This document shows, piece by piece, positions 35,158 through 44,717 of a stretch of 64,000 nt of DNA; position 1 is the first letter of the stretch, and every line of letters begins with the position of its first letter. The stretch lies in the IMG/VR virus record IMGVR_UViG_3300042506_000430, positions 1-64,000 of that record. One strand, given 5' to 3'. A model generated the notes under the pieces. The model was not told the DNA's origin. It did not search any database and saw only the letters and a list, made by a program, of their open reading frames with translations. The DNA comes from a virus. The translations under genes were made by a program, and so were the position numbers.

Positions 35158-35757
35158 TTATTTTTTAAAAATTTTCATTTTAGTTAAATCAGGCCAATCA
35201 GTAACTACCCATTGCCTTGGTGGGGTATTGATTGCATCTTGTAATTTATTTAGTCCTAATTGTGCAATCTCAGGTGTCATATAATAATGAAATCCAAGAG
35301 TGTCTATATCTTGGTCTCTCCACGGTATGTTAGGTAATCTTCCATCATAAGACATTTTCTTTAATGAAATATAATCAATTTCATTATCAAGTAAAATAAT
35401 ACCCCCTCTACCTAATGAAAGATGTTTTTGATATTGAAAACTAACACACATAAATGTGTTGGGAATATAACTATTTTTTTTCCACAATACTGCTGCATCA
35501 ATAATTCTTTTATCACCATAATTAAGTGTATAATAATTTTCCCAATCTTCATATCTCCATTCTAGTTCTATACCTATTTTTTCTGCCAAAAATGGTACAG
35601 ACAAATATGTTCTTGTAGGTACATTAATTTTGGTTTCTTTAACATATCTTAAACATAATTCTAACCCATGTGTACAACTATCAACAGCAACTGCATAAGA
35701 AGAACCAAAAAACTCTGATATTTTATTTTCAAAAGTTGAAACTACTTCAAAATTCAT
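35158..35757 (-). CDS. Short DegT/DnrJ/EryC1-family aminotransferase
   Basis: 199 residues, about half the family length of 360-400. The PLP domain is condensed: YAVAVDSCTHGLEL (phosphate-binding loop region), RIIDAAVLW with the pyridine-N Asp (D87), SFQYQKHLSLGRGG with the Schiff-base Lys (K111). The usual middle section and C-terminal small domain are missing, but the ends are clean with a stop 2 bases before gmd and a TGA/ATG overlap upstream, so it is not obviously a broken gene. A similar short paralog lies at 48733. Probable sugar 4-aminotransferase or a degenerate binding protein. Confidence 0.7.
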   Translation of the reverse strand: MNFEVVSTFENKISEFFGSSYAVAVDSCTHGLELCLRYVKETKINVPTRTYLSVPFLAEKIGIELEWRYEDWENYYTLNYGDKRIIDAAVLWKKNSYIPNTFMCVSFQYQKHLSLGRGGIILLDNEIDYISLKKMSYDGRLPNIPWRDQDIDTLGFHYYMTPEIAQLGLNKLQDAINTPPRQWVVTDWPDLTKMKIFKK

Positions 35758-36656
35758 TTTTTATCATTTAAATAGGTTTTAATATTGTTGTTATCATCAC
35801 ACCATTTAAGTGCGTATTGACCTTCTAACGGTCTTGAAAACATTGGATGGTAATGTTTGGCACACCCCTCAAAAAAATAATGATTGGCTTGAGTTAATCT
35901 AGTTTTATTAAAATCTGTAACACCTTCAACATTACAGCCACCATGCAACATATTTGAAGCCCATATTAAAGCTTGTCCTTTTTTTAAACTTACGTTTTTT
36001 TCAGAGGCTTTTTTACTTTTTATTAATTCAATTAAAAAATCTTCATATATTTTATAATTATTAGATTCCCCATTTTCAATAGTATCAGGGTGAGGTAAAT
36101 TAAGATTATGGTATTCATATACTGGCCATTTATGACTACCCGGTATTATTTTTAAAGTGCCATTAGTTTCATCAACATCTTCAAATGCTACCCACACACC
36201 AACCATCCAAAGATGTGGTATTGTGTGAAAATGTATTGTATCACTATGTAGTGGTTGATTACTACCTTTAATAAAATTAATAGTTGAAAATGGAAATGGC
36301 GTTTTTCCATATAAATAACTAAGAGTATTAATAATTTTAGGGTGTATTGTTAAATTAGCAATTGAGTCACTTTTTTTCCAATGTTCAAATATTCTTTTAC
36401 TTTCTGTATATTGAAAGTGGTCAGCATGATATGTAGTATTTTCATTATTTAGTGCACTATACGTGTCATTTACTATTGGTAATATATCATCATCAGTTAA
36501 TTCTAAATCAATAATAAGATAACCATTTTCATTATAAAATTTACAATTTTCTTTTTGTTTATTGGTTAGCCCTGAATCATCCAATAATTCGTGAAAAAAT
36601 GGTGATTCAATCCATGGAATGTCTAATGAGTTGTTTGATGGTTTAAAATTATTCAT
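35754..36656 (-). CDS. PhyH-type Fe(II)/2-oxoglutarate dioxygenase
   Basis: 300 residues. Phytanoyl-CoA dioxygenase family fold. Iron ligands appear in LHSDTIHF (H137, D139) and NMLHGG (H238), with GTLKIIPGSHKWP between them as in PhyH. It probably hydroxylates a sugar or acyl intermediate of the glycan pathway. It overlaps the aminotransferase by 4 bases and the acetyltransferase by 8 bases. Confidence 0.85.
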   Translation of the reverse strand: MNNFKPSNNSLDIPWIESPFFHELLDDSGLTNKQKENCKFYNENGYLIIDLELTDDDILPIVNDTYSALNNENTTYHADHFQYTESKRIFEHWKKSDSIANLTIHPKIINTLSYLYGKTPFPFSTINFIKGSNQPLHSDTIHFHTIPHLWMVGVWVAFEDVDETNGTLKIIPGSHKWPVYEYHNLNLPHPDTIENGESNNYKIYEDFLIELIKSKKASEKNVSLKKGQALIWASNMLHGGCNVEGVTDFNKTRLTQANHYFFEGCAKHYHPMFSRPLEGQYALKWCDDNNNIKTYLNDKK

Positions 36657-37179
36657 AGTTCATAAGTTTTTTAGCACTTTCTAATATTTGTTTTGAATCT
36701 CTCGTTTTGATTGGTTTTGCTGGTGATCCAGCATATACTGTCCAAGGTTCTGTATCTTTAGTAACAACAGACCCAGCTCCAACTATTGACCCTTCACCTA
36801 ATGTTACACCAGGTAAAACAGTACAATTAACACCTAAAGTAGAGTATCTTTTAAATATTACTGGTTTATTTATGACCATTCGATGTTCTAATGGAACAAC
36901 AGGCGATATTAATCCTTGAGTAAAATCATCACTTGCGCAGACAATTCTACTTCCAGAACCAATGTTAGTAAAATCTTCCATAACAATTAATGCTGGCGCA
37001 CCACCTATAATTGAAACACTTGGTGCAATATGAATATAATCCCCCAATATTGCTTGAGTTGATATATAAGTCCACATATCAATTGCTACATGATTACCTA
37101 TTTCAACTAATTCAGGTCTTGATATTATTGCTAAATTACTAACCCTAACATCTTTCCCCACTTTTTTTAATTTTTTCAT
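36649..37179 (-). CDS. Hexapeptide-repeat acyltransferase (WbbJ-like)
   Basis: 176 residues with left-handed beta-helix hexad repeats (VSNLAIISRPELVEIGNHVAI, TLGVNCTVLPGVTLGEGSIVGAGSVVT) and a closing VYAGSPAKPIK, typical of O- or N-acetyltransferases for sugars. It may transfer the acyl group made or modified by the adjacent KAS III and SDR genes. It is 9 bases from the SDR gene. Confidence 0.88.
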   Translation of the reverse strand: MKKLKKVGKDVRVSNLAIISRPELVEIGNHVAIDMWTYISTQAILGDYIHIAPSVSIIGGAPALIVMEDFTNIGSGSRIVCASDDFTQGLISPVVPLEHRMVINKPVIFKRYSTLGVNCTVLPGVTLGEGSIVGAGSVVTKDTEPWTVYAGSPAKPIKTRDSKQILESAKKLMNYE

Positions 37180-37188
37180 TTTTTATAT

Positions 37189-37839
37189 TTATAATCCACC
37201 ATTTATTTTTAAATTACCACCACAAAAATATTCATTTTCTATAATATAATCAATAGTATTATATAATTCTTCAGTTTTACCAAACCTTTTTAAACCTATT
37301 TTTTCTTTTGCAATATCTTGATATTTAGATTCAACTCTATCACCCATTCCACCATCCCAATATCCTAGTTGTATTGTATTACATGTTATTCCATGTTTTA
37401 TATTTTCTTTATTAGCAACCGAAATTAATCTATCCAAAAAAGCTTTTGATGCACAATATAATGAATTTTTAGGTACATTCATTTCAGAAAAAATTGAAGA
37501 TATTGATATCACTCTACCCCATTTATTTTTAATCATATTTGGTAAGCATCCAGAAAGTATATTTATATTACCTTTTATGTTTACATTCAACATATCATCA
37601 ATTTCTTTATAATCATCCTCAGTAATACTATTTAAAAATACATCATATTTTTTACCTGACATATTTAAAACAATATCTACTTGATTTTCATTAAAAAAAT
37701 TATTTACTTCTTTTGGGTTTGTTACATCAACGTCTTTACTACTTAAATCAATTACTTCATATTTTTTTTTAAGAAATGGTACTAATTTAGTTCCAAGACC
37801 ACCTTTTCCACCAAAAACAACTATTTTTTTCATAATCAT
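37189..37839 (-). CDS. SDR-family oxidoreductase (FabG-like)
   Basis: 216 residues. NAD(P)-binding FGGKGGLGTKL at the N-terminus, NMSG, ISISSIFSEM, YCASKAF (YxxxK) and a C-terminal GGNLKINGG. FabG-like proteins reduce 3-ketoacyl groups, so pairing with the KAS III gene suggests synthesis of a short hydroxyacyl group. The start ATG at 37839 overlaps the KAS III stop by 4 bases (ATGA); ATG 37833 is an alternative. Confidence 0.85.
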   Translation of the reverse strand: MIMKKIVVFGGKGGLGTKLVPFLKKKYEVIDLSSKDVDVTNPKEVNNFFNENQVDIVLNMSGKKYDVFLNSITEDDYKEIDDMLNVNIKGNINILSGCLPNMIKNKWGRVISISSIFSEMNVPKNSLYCASKAFLDRLISVANKENIKHGITCNTIQLGYWDGGMGDRVESKYQDIAKEKIGLKRFGKTEELYNTIDYIIENEYFCGGNLKINGGL

Positions 37840-38780
37840 TGATTATACTTAATTATCATTGAACCCCAAGCCCAACCAGCACCAACAGCTGATAATAATA
37901 TATTATCACCATAAGTTATTTCACCTGATTTAATTGCATCATCTAAAGCAATTGGTATTGATGCACCTGCAATATTACCATATTTATCCATTATTGTTTT
38001 TACTTTATGCATTGGTAAACCAACATCTTTTGCAACCAACTTTAATATATTAATACTAGGTTGATGTGGTACTAACATATTAATATCATCAGCTGTTAAA
38101 TTAGCTTCTTTTAAAACACTTTTAATTGATTCAGGTAATACTTTAGTTGCTTGTTCCCAAACTTCTTTGCCTACCATTTCAAATGGTTTATCTAATGGCA
38201 TTCTAAAACCTGTCATACCAGTACCTTTACCATTAGACAATATTTCACTTACCATCCAACTATTATCTGAGGGTCCTAAAACTACAGCTCCAGCACCATC
38301 GCCAAAAAATACACAATGACGATTATTTAAGTTAGTATGTTTAGAATATGTTTCACTAGCAACAATTAATATATTTTTATATATACCAGTACTAATTAAT
38401 GTTGATGCAAATGACATAGCATAGACAAACCCAGCACAAACTGCATTAATATCAAATGATGGTACATTTTTTTCAATATCTAATTTATTATGTAAAACAC
38501 ATGCAGTTGATGGTGATATTTGATCAGGACTAGAAGTAACTACTATAATTAAATCTAAATCTTCTTTATTTATGTTAGCCGATTCTAAAGCATTTATGGC
38601 AGCATAGTAAGCTAAATCAGAAGTTTTCTCATCAGCAATAAATCTTCTTTCTAAAATACCTAATTTTTGTTCAACCCATTCTGGTGTTGTGTCTATGTTT
38701 TTACATAGTTCACTATTACTCACAACCCTATTAGGTAGATAAGACCCAGTACCAATTATTGTTACTTTATCACTCTTCAT
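37836..38780 (-). CDS. 3-oxoacyl-ACP synthase III-like (KAS III, FabH)
   Basis: 314 residues, normal family length. Catalytic triad C115 (INAVCAGF), H239 (VPHQPS) and N269 (YGNIAGAS) all present, with FFGDGAGAVVLG. Typically condenses acyl-CoA with malonyl-ACP. No acyl carrier protein is visible nearby, so it may use host ACP or CoA. It is in the same overlapping run as SDR, acyltransferase, PhyH and DegT, which is unusual for a phage and points to acyl-decorated sugar synthesis. Confidence 0.92.
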   Translation of the reverse strand: MKSDKVTIIGTGSYLPNRVVSNSELCKNIDTTPEWVEQKLGILERRFIADEKTSDLAYYAAINALESANINKEDLDLIIVVTSSPDQISPSTACVLHNKLDIEKNVPSFDINAVCAGFVYAMSFASTLISTGIYKNILIVASETYSKHTNLNNRHCVFFGDGAGAVVLGPSDNSWMVSEILSNGKGTGMTGFRMPLDKPFEMVGKEVWEQATKVLPESIKSVLKEANLTADDINMLVPHQPSINILKLVAKDVGLPMHKVKTIMDKYGNIAGASIPIALDDAIKSGEITYGDNILLSAVGAGWAWGSMIIKYNQ

Positions 38781-38789
38781 TTATAGAAA

Positions 38790-38870
38790 TGTTTTATCTA
38801 ATTCTTACCTTTTGCAGAAATCTGTTTTATATTCATATACTAATACCCAACTTTCTTGGATAATTACATT
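38790..38870 (-). pseudogene. Remnant of cupin gene paralog
   Basis: Short gap between KAS III and FkbM genes. Its sequence aligns with two separate parts of the intact cupin gene at 39496-39909: 38790-38844 with about 39508-39562, and 38845-38870 with about 39693-39723. The break falls at a shared TAAT, as if some 135 bases were deleted between short direct repeats. Confidence 0.6.
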
Positions 38871-39499
38871 TTATTTTTTTCCCATGACTCCCAAACAAAA
38901 GGATAATCAAATTTATTTTCAAATCCATTATAAATTAAGTTTTTTTGAATATTAATTCTTCTTTCTATATCATTTTCAATACCTAAATGAAACTGTATTT
39001 GTATATTTTTAAATTTATTAATAATTTTACTTTCAATCATATATTCCATTAATGCATATTCATCGCCCTCAATATTAATCTGAAGTAAATCTACTTGATT
39101 AATGTTATTATCTGAAAGTATTTTATCAATAGGTAAGGTTTTAATTTGGATTACAGAATTACCATTTGTATTAAAATTTGTTGATGAGCCATCATTTGAC
39201 AAATATAAAGATTTAGTTGCCTCATTTTTATCTGTAGATACACCTACATTCATTACTTTTATTTTTTTATAATTTTCATATTTTGTAACTAAATGATTAT
39301 AAAAGTCTGGGACAGGTTCAACTAATATTATATTAGGAACATATGGGTTATTTTTTTTTAAAATTTCATCAATCCATAACCCATAATACCCCCCTAAATC
39401 AATAACAATTGAATTGTTATTTAATTCATAATTTATGTTATGGGTATAATCACCATTATCCCCAAACCACTTATTTAAACTTGTAATGTCTTGTCTCAT
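38864..39499 (-). CDS. FkbM-family methyltransferase
   Basis: 211 residues. SAM-binding SIVIDLGGYYGLW near residue 30, LVEPVPDFY, TLPIDKILSDNNINQVDLLQINIEGDEY (the TID...D-KIDVEG pattern of FkbM enzymes). O-methylates a sugar hydroxyl in related systems. Its stop is near the degenerate remnant; it overlaps the cupin gene by 4 bases. Confidence 0.88.
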   Translation of the reverse strand: MRQDITSLNKWFGDNGDYTHNINYELNNNSIVIDLGGYYGLWIDEILKKNNPYVPNIILVEPVPDFYNHLVTKYENYKKIKVMNVGVSTDKNEATKSLYLSNDGSSTNFNTNGNSVIQIKTLPIDKILSDNNINQVDLLQINIEGDEYALMEYMIESKIINKFKNIQIQFHLGIENDIERRINIQKNLIYNGFENKFDYPFVWESWEKNKM

Positions 39500-39909
39500 A
39501 AAATAAAAGTTTTATCAAATTCTTGTCCTTCATAAGGACCTGTTTTATATTCATATACTAATGTGTTATCTTCTAATATTTCATAATTATGCCCACCTTC
39601 TAATGTAAATGATGCATCACCAAAATATAAAATTTCTGTTGTTAAAATTGAATCATCAATATCGTAAAATATACATTTGACGCTCCCTTGTAATACCACC
39701 CAACTTTCTTGTGCAATTACATTTCTAGTTCTTTCTTTCCAAATATGTTTATGTGGTTTAAATGTTGTACCCTTAGTTAAATTTAATTTTGAACATTGGA
39801 TAAAGTTATCCCCAGATATTATATCTTCTCTTCCTGGGGTTATTTCATTTTTTCTAACTATTATGTGTAGTAGTTTAGTTTCATTAATTTTTGAATATAT
39901 CTTTTTCAT
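39496..39909 (-). CDS. Cupin-fold protein, sugar-pathway associated
   Basis: 137 residues. FKPHKHIWKERTRN (metal-binding His cluster), ESWVVLQGSVKCIFYD, FTLEGGHNYEIL, YKTGPYEG: a single cupin barrel. Close relatives sit in surface polysaccharide clusters, and FdtA/WxcM-type sugar ketoisomerases have this fold, but I do not see enough to name the reaction. Overlaps both neighbours by about 4 bases or less; a broken copy lies at 38790. Confidence 0.72.
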   Translation of the reverse strand: MKKIYSKINETKLLHIIVRKNEITPGREDIISGDNFIQCSKLNLTKGTTFKPHKHIWKERTRNVIAQESWVVLQGSVKCIFYDIDDSILTTEILYFGDASFTLEGGHNYEILEDNTLVYEYKTGPYEGQEFDKTFIL

Positions 39910-39912
39910 TTT

Positions 39913-40725
39913 TTAAATTTTAATCCAATTATCAAGTAATATGTCAGAAGAGTTTAGATGTGACGCTGAGGGTCCAAACCAATTATTAGGTCCAATTATT
40001 TTTTTATCTTTATTTTCATTTAAATAAGCACCCCACCAACCAAAAGTACTATTACATATTATATTGTGTTCACACATACTCATTGAGTATAAATCTAAAT
40101 AATCTTTGCCCAAACTAACAAATTCTTTATTAGGTAAAAAATCAAACATACTTTTAACACCATTTAAATCATCACTAAATATTAAGTAATTTCTATCAAG
40201 ACCAATCAAATTAATAGCTGACATATAATACTCTATAGATTGTTGTGGATGGTAATTAGATGATGATAAATAATCACCTCTTCTAATATGAATTGAAACT
40301 GAATTTTGAACATTTGGTAATCTTTCCAAAATAATTTGTTTAATATTTATAGTTGGTTTAAAAAGATTGATAATATAATCTTTATTATTTATAAAATATT
40401 TTTCACTCTGAAAATAACCTTCAATTAATAAATTTTCACCTATGTTATATTTTATTTGCCCATAATTAAATGTTATAGGTTCTACATGTACTCTATATGG
40501 TAATAGTAATTTCTCTATAAAAGTAATATTACGTAATAAATTATCTTTATAAACACTATAATCAGGGTCAAACCCTGGTTTTGGCGTCTCAGTACTAATT
40601 GGTCTTAAAAATTCATTTGAAAAAATATAATCAACATTATTATCCAAAGCCAAACTAATTGATGCAGATAATTTAAACATAACATTACATATCCCACCTT
40701 GATGATTTGTAGTTATAAAATTCAT
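39913..40725 (-). CDS. Alpha-1,2-fucosyltransferase-like, GT11
   Basis: 270 residues. The HIRRGDY donor motif of GT11 at 146-152, an N-terminal QGGICNVMFKLS replacing the usual GGLGNQMFQ, FSDDLNGVK and STFGWWGAYLN. Predicted to transfer fucose from GDP-fucose made by gmd and fcl. Its N-terminal motif variation could alter acceptor use. Overlaps the 40722 gene by 4 bases. Confidence 0.92.
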   Translation of the reverse strand: MNFITTNHQGGICNVMFKLSASISLALDNNVDYIFSNEFLRPISTETPKPGFDPDYSVYKDNLLRNITFIEKLLLPYRVHVEPITFNYGQIKYNIGENLLIEGYFQSEKYFINNKDYIINLFKPTINIKQIILERLPNVQNSVSIHIRRGDYLSSSNYHPQQSIEYYMSAINLIGLDRNYLIFSDDLNGVKSMFDFLPNKEFVSLGKDYLDLYSMSMCEHNIICNSTFGWWGAYLNENKDKKIIGPNNWFGPSASHLNSSDILLDNWIKI

Positions 40726-41570
40726 ATTTTTGTGGTATATAGATTTATTAAAGTTTCACATCTTTTTTCATATGTATGCTTTTTTGACAACTCCAATCCA
40801 GATTTACCAATAGACTCTCTTAATTTATCATTAGATAGTAATTGTTTTATTTTTAAAATCATTTCATTATTATCTTTATACATCATAACATTTACACCAT
40901 CAATAAAACCCAATTCTTCATACTGGTAATTATAGTTAGTCACTAAGGGTATGCCACATCCTATGGTCTCAAAACTTCTATAATTAATATCATTTGATAA
41001 GTTACAATTCCAATGTATTTTGTAGGAATTTATTGCATTAACCATAGAGTCACCAATAACAAAATTATCAAATATAAAACTAAAATTACTTGATAATAAA
41101 TCTATATAGTTGTTTCTATTAAGTAAGTTACCACAAAACCCAAGGTCACATTTTTTAGCAGCATTTCTTGGAGAGATTAATGTATCATCAAATGAGTTTG
41201 GAAACCAAATCTTATAATCTTTATTAACATAATCTTTAGTTGAGTGTAATAAAATGTCATAATTACCTCTATTATATTCTTTTATATACCCTTCTTCCCC
41301 TTTTACATGCGCATCAATACTCCATAAAAATTTTGTTGTTTTAACTTTAGATAAATTTGGAACCCATCCTGTCTCATTATAATTTTCTAAATTTATTATT
41401 AAATCATATGATTCATAATCTATATTATCATTAAAATTATTGTGACCTAAACCCCAAACATCACATTCTTGATTTAACTTAATAAATGCTCTTTGTAAAC
41501 AAAAACATTCTCTAAAATGTCTATTTTCATTATGTCTGCCATTCTCTTGTATTAAAAGTATTTTTAACAT
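40722..41570 (-). CDS. Glycosyltransferase, GT-B CgeB-like
   Basis: 282 residues. Short GT-B protein with FLWSIDAHVKG and the C-terminal DINYRSFETIGCGIPLVTNYNYQ, resembling CgeB/DUF3880-like glycosyltransferases (E-x-x-x-C-G-x-P). It probably transfers a sugar in the same glycan assembly. One base from the next FkbM gene. Confidence 0.8.
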   Translation of the reverse strand: MLKILLIQENGRHNENRHFRECFCLQRAFIKLNQECDVWGLGHNNFNDNIDYESYDLIINLENYNETGWVPNLSKVKTTKFLWSIDAHVKGEEGYIKEYNRGNYDILLHSTKDYVNKDYKIWFPNSFDDTLISPRNAAKKCDLGFCGNLLNRNNYIDLLSSNFSFIFDNFVIGDSMVNAINSYKIHWNCNLSNDINYRSFETIGCGIPLVTNYNYQYEELGFIDGVNVMMYKDNNEMILKIKQLLSNDKLRESIGKSGLELSKKHTYEKRCETLINLYTTKI

Positions 41571-41571
41571 A

Positions 41572-42363
41572 TTAATAATTTGTTATAATTTTATTGATAA
41601 CCCCATTTATTAAATTATTATTTAAGTGATTCCCTTCGGTTAATGGTTGGATATTATTTTTTTGAGTAAACAATTCAATATTGTCTTTATGTACAAAAAT
41701 ATGGTCAGAAGGATAATCATATTCTAAATAAAAAGGAATGTATCCAATATCTTTAAGTAATTTAAAAATATTGGAATCATCATATCCAAATTTGGTTAAT
41801 TGAAAATTTTCTAACTCTACAATCAATGTTGGTTTATCTTTCTTTATTGTCTCAACCCCACCTTCTAACACAAATTTTTCATATCCCTGAACATCAATTT
41901 TAATAAAATCTATTTTTGGTAAATCTAAACTATCAATTGTTTTTATATTAATTTCTTCACCACCAGCACCAACACTTAAATCACCAATATTAATCCAAGG
42001 AGAATTGTAATTAATTTGATTCATTTTAGATACAATATTTTCATTACCTAATCCAAAATTATATACAATTATGTTTTTAATGTTGTTATCATTAATTGAT
42101 AATGTTTGGATATCAAACATAATTTTTTGAGGTTCAAAACTATAAACTATATTACAATACTTAGAGGCAATTATTGAATGCCACCCATAATTACTTCCAA
42201 CGTCTATAAAGGTTGAGTCACTATCTAAATTAGTTTTTAAAAATTCAATAATATGTTTTTCCCAAATTTTTCCGTTAATTATATCCCCACCAATACCATC
42301 ATTTTTGAAAGTATATATTTCAAACCAATCTACTTTAGTTTTAATTATATTATCTATTATCAT
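41572..42363 (-). CDS. FkbM-family methyltransferase
   Basis: 263 residues. STFIDVGSNYGWHS (SAM motif), YSFEPQKIMF, TIDSLDLPKIDFIKIDVQGYEKFVLEGG, closely following the FkbM consensus. Second of three FkbM domains here. Overlaps the adjacent glycosyltransferase by 14 bases. Confidence 0.92.
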   Translation of the reverse strand: MIIDNIIKTKVDWFEIYTFKNDGIGGDIINGKIWEKHIIEFLKTNLDSDSTFIDVGSNYGWHSIIASKYCNIVYSFEPQKIMFDIQTLSINDNNIKNIIVYNFGLGNENIVSKMNQINYNSPWINIGDLSVGAGGEEINIKTIDSLDLPKIDFIKIDVQGYEKFVLEGGVETIKKDKPTLIVELENFQLTKFGYDDSNIFKLLKDIGYIPFYLEYDYPSDHIFVHKDNIELFTQKNNIQPLTEGNHLNNNLINGVINKIITNY

Positions 42364-43405
42364 ATAATTTTTGATATAAAGTTTCCCATTCTAATGTTAT
42401 TTTTTTTTCTTCAAAATCTATTGCCCTGTTTTTTGCATTATAGGACATTGTTTTATATAATTCTTTGTCATTACAAAGGTTTGTAATAGATTCTACATAT
42501 TCGTTTTCATTTTTACATACAAATCCACCATCTTTTATAATTTCATCTTGAGCATTATATCCAGCAAAATGAGAAATAATTGGTTTACCATAAATCATAG
42601 ATTGTGCTATTGCAGTTCCAAATGTTTCTCCATCACTTCTATAGTGTAAAAACATATCAATAGTATTATGGAATTTATGTATTAATTCATCATCATTTGT
42701 TGGGTCAATAATTATACAATTATTATTTAATTCTAAACTATTAATTAAATTTATAGTTTGACAACATGCGCCAATTATAATGTATTTAAATTTATAACCA
42801 TTATCTTTTATTTTTTTTAATGAATTTAAAGCTATTGGATGAAAATTATCTTTTCTACCCGTTCTACCAAATACAAAATAATCTTTAGGGATATTATATT
42901 CTAATTTTAAATTATCCTTTGAATTTAACGGAAAAGGAATTGGGTTGTAAATCATATAATCAGAACCATTTCTAATCTCTGTTACCTTATTACTAATTGT
43001 TACAGAACAATCTAAAAATTCAGAAAAATCCTTACCACCAAATATATTTGTTTCAATTTGAATTGGGCAAATTCTTTGATTAAACGGCCATTCAAAATAT
43101 CCACTTCTTGCAAAATGAATTATGTCAAAATTATATGATTTAACTATTTTGGTAAAATTATTTTCTCTATAAGGATAACCCATATCCGGGCCTAATTTAT
43201 CTGTTGACGCCTCAAAAGGTATTAGTTGAGAATTGTTTAGTTTTGTTTTTAAAAAATTTAACCGATTATTGTCTTGGTTAGGATTATAACAAACGTATAC
43301 ATCAAATAAATCAAGGTTTAAATTTAATAATATTCTTTCATGTGACCTCCAAGTACCCCCATAGTCTATGGTATGTGAGTAAAATAAAATTTTAATTTTA
43401 TTCAT
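42350..43405 (-). CDS. Glycosyltransferase, GT4
   Basis: 351 residues. N-terminal GGTWRSHERILLNL, then YNPIPFPLNSK, FGRTGRKDNFHPIALN, and the C-terminal DGETFGTAIAQSMIYGKPIISHFAGYN, the E-x7-E type motif of GT4. Donor unknown. One base from the GT2 gene. Confidence 0.92.
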   Translation of the reverse strand: MNKIKILFYSHTIDYGGTWRSHERILLNLNLDLFDVYVCYNPNQDNNRLNFLKTKLNNSQLIPFEASTDKLGPDMGYPYRENNFTKIVKSYNFDIIHFARSGYFEWPFNQRICPIQIETNIFGGKDFSEFLDCSVTISNKVTEIRNGSDYMIYNPIPFPLNSKDNLKLEYNIPKDYFVFGRTGRKDNFHPIALNSLKKIKDNGYKFKYIIIGACCQTINLINSLELNNNCIIIDPTNDDELIHKFHNTIDMFLHYRSDGETFGTAIAQSMIYGKPIISHFAGYNAQDEIIKDGGFVCKNENEYVESITNLCNDKELYKTMSYNAKNRAIDFEEKKITLEWETLYQKLYDNR

Positions 43406-43406
43406 A

Positions 43407-44057
43407 TTATCTAATAATACTAGTATTTAATCTATAAATATATAATCTTTCAGGTATTTGATAAAACTTATACCCATTATTAATGGCTCTTTGCCATAAA
43501 TCCCAATCCTCCATACCTTTAATATCTCTATATCCACCTAATTCTAATAATGCATTTTTTCTAACTAACATAGAACCATGAGTTAATACATTCTCACTAA
43601 AAATTTTATTAAAAATATCTAAATGAGTTATATTGTCATTAACATCAAAACAACTTGGCAATAAATTATCATCATTTATTCCAGTAATATTCCAAGCATG
43701 TGTTCCTAAAAAATCAATTTCATTATTTTCTATGTAGTGAAGTTGCTTTTCAAGTTTGTCTGGTAAATATAAATCATCGCCATCCAAAAATCCAACCCAT
43801 TCAGTTTCAACATGCTTTAAACCAAATTCTTTAGCATATGATAATCCTTGTTTTTTATCTTTTTTTAATATGGTTAAATCTAAATTGTAATTTGCTAATT
43901 CAATCATTTTTTGAGTATAATCCCAACATTCATCTAAAACAATAATAGTTTTAAAATTTTTATAAGTTTGATTAACCAATGAATTTATTGATTTATTCAA
44001 TAACATATCATAAAATTCATTTATACTATGCACACAAATTAAAATTGTTAATTTCAT
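43407..44057 (-). CDS. Glycosyltransferase, GT2
   Basis: 216 residues. LTILICVHSINEFYDMLLNKSI, then LVNQTYKNFKTIIVLDEC, ETEWVGFLDGDDLYLP with the DGDD metal motif near residue 92, and RKNALLELGGYRD. Well-preserved GT-A fold. No membrane helices, so probably soluble. Confidence 0.93.
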   Translation of the reverse strand: MKLTILICVHSINEFYDMLLNKSINSLVNQTYKNFKTIIVLDECWDYTQKMIELANYNLDLTILKKDKKQGLSYAKEFGLKHVETEWVGFLDGDDLYLPDKLEKQLHYIENNEIDFLGTHAWNITGINDDNLLPSCFDVNDNITHLDIFNKIFSENVLTHGSMLVRKNALLELGGYRDIKGMEDWDLWQRAINNGYKFYQIPERLYIYRLNTSIIR

Positions 44058-44063
44058 AATTCT

Positions 44064-44717
44064 TTAATAAATTTCTAAATAAAATTTAGGATGTCTATTT
44101 TCATTCTCATCAAAAACATCGCCAACAAATTCATTATTCATTCTATTATTAGGAAATTTAACTGTATTTTTTTCTAAAGTAAAATATGAATCATGAACAA
44201 AAGAATTTTCTTTAACTTTATTGTAAATAATATCTTTTAGGAAATTTTGGTCAATTTGCCAAAAATCACCCTTAACATATTCATTAATTAAATTTTTAAT
44301 ATTTTTTAATATTTTATTTCTGCATCCCCACATACCACCCATTATTAGTGCGTTGTGGTAAGGGTGATCTCTCATAATATGGAAATCTTTATTGGATTTT
44401 AGCCATTCATCTACTGCTAATTTCTCTCTAATTGATACTCTGCTATCAGTATCTCTTGATATCATTATATCTGAGTCTTCACAAGCATAAAATCTCCAAA
44501 ACATACTAGTCCAATCACCTTCATCTAGCATTTTAACAATTTCAACATTATCAAATGTTGATAATTTTTCAACAATATCTTCTGGCACTGATTTCCCACA
44601 ATAAAACCTACAGACCCAATCTGGGTAAATTGTTTTTGACAATTCAGCATTTTTAATTGCACCTAAAGTATATTTTGGATTGTCTCCCCAAAGACTAAAA
44701 GATATTACTTTATTCAT
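44064..44717 (-). CDS. Glycosyltransferase-like, DTD motif (cassette Y copy 1)
   Basis: 217 residues. ISFSLWGDNPKYTLGAIKNA at the N-terminus, RFYCGKSVPEDI, and SRDTDSRVSIREKLAVDEW with a DTD metal-binding-like motif near residue 93. A close paralog lies at 60613-61281 on the other strand, again directly after a paralog of the 44714 gene. Probably a GT-A transferase of uncharacterised family. Confidence 0.75.
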   Translation of the reverse strand: MNKVISFSLWGDNPKYTLGAIKNAELSKTIYPDWVCRFYCGKSVPEDIVEKLSTFDNVEIVKMLDEGDWTSMFWRFYACEDSDIMISRDTDSRVSIREKLAVDEWLKSNKDFHIMRDHPYHNALIMGGMWGCRNKILKNIKNLINEYVKGDFWQIDQNFLKDIIYNKVKENSFVHDSYFTLEKNTVKFPNNRMNNEFVGDVFDENENRHPKFYLEIY

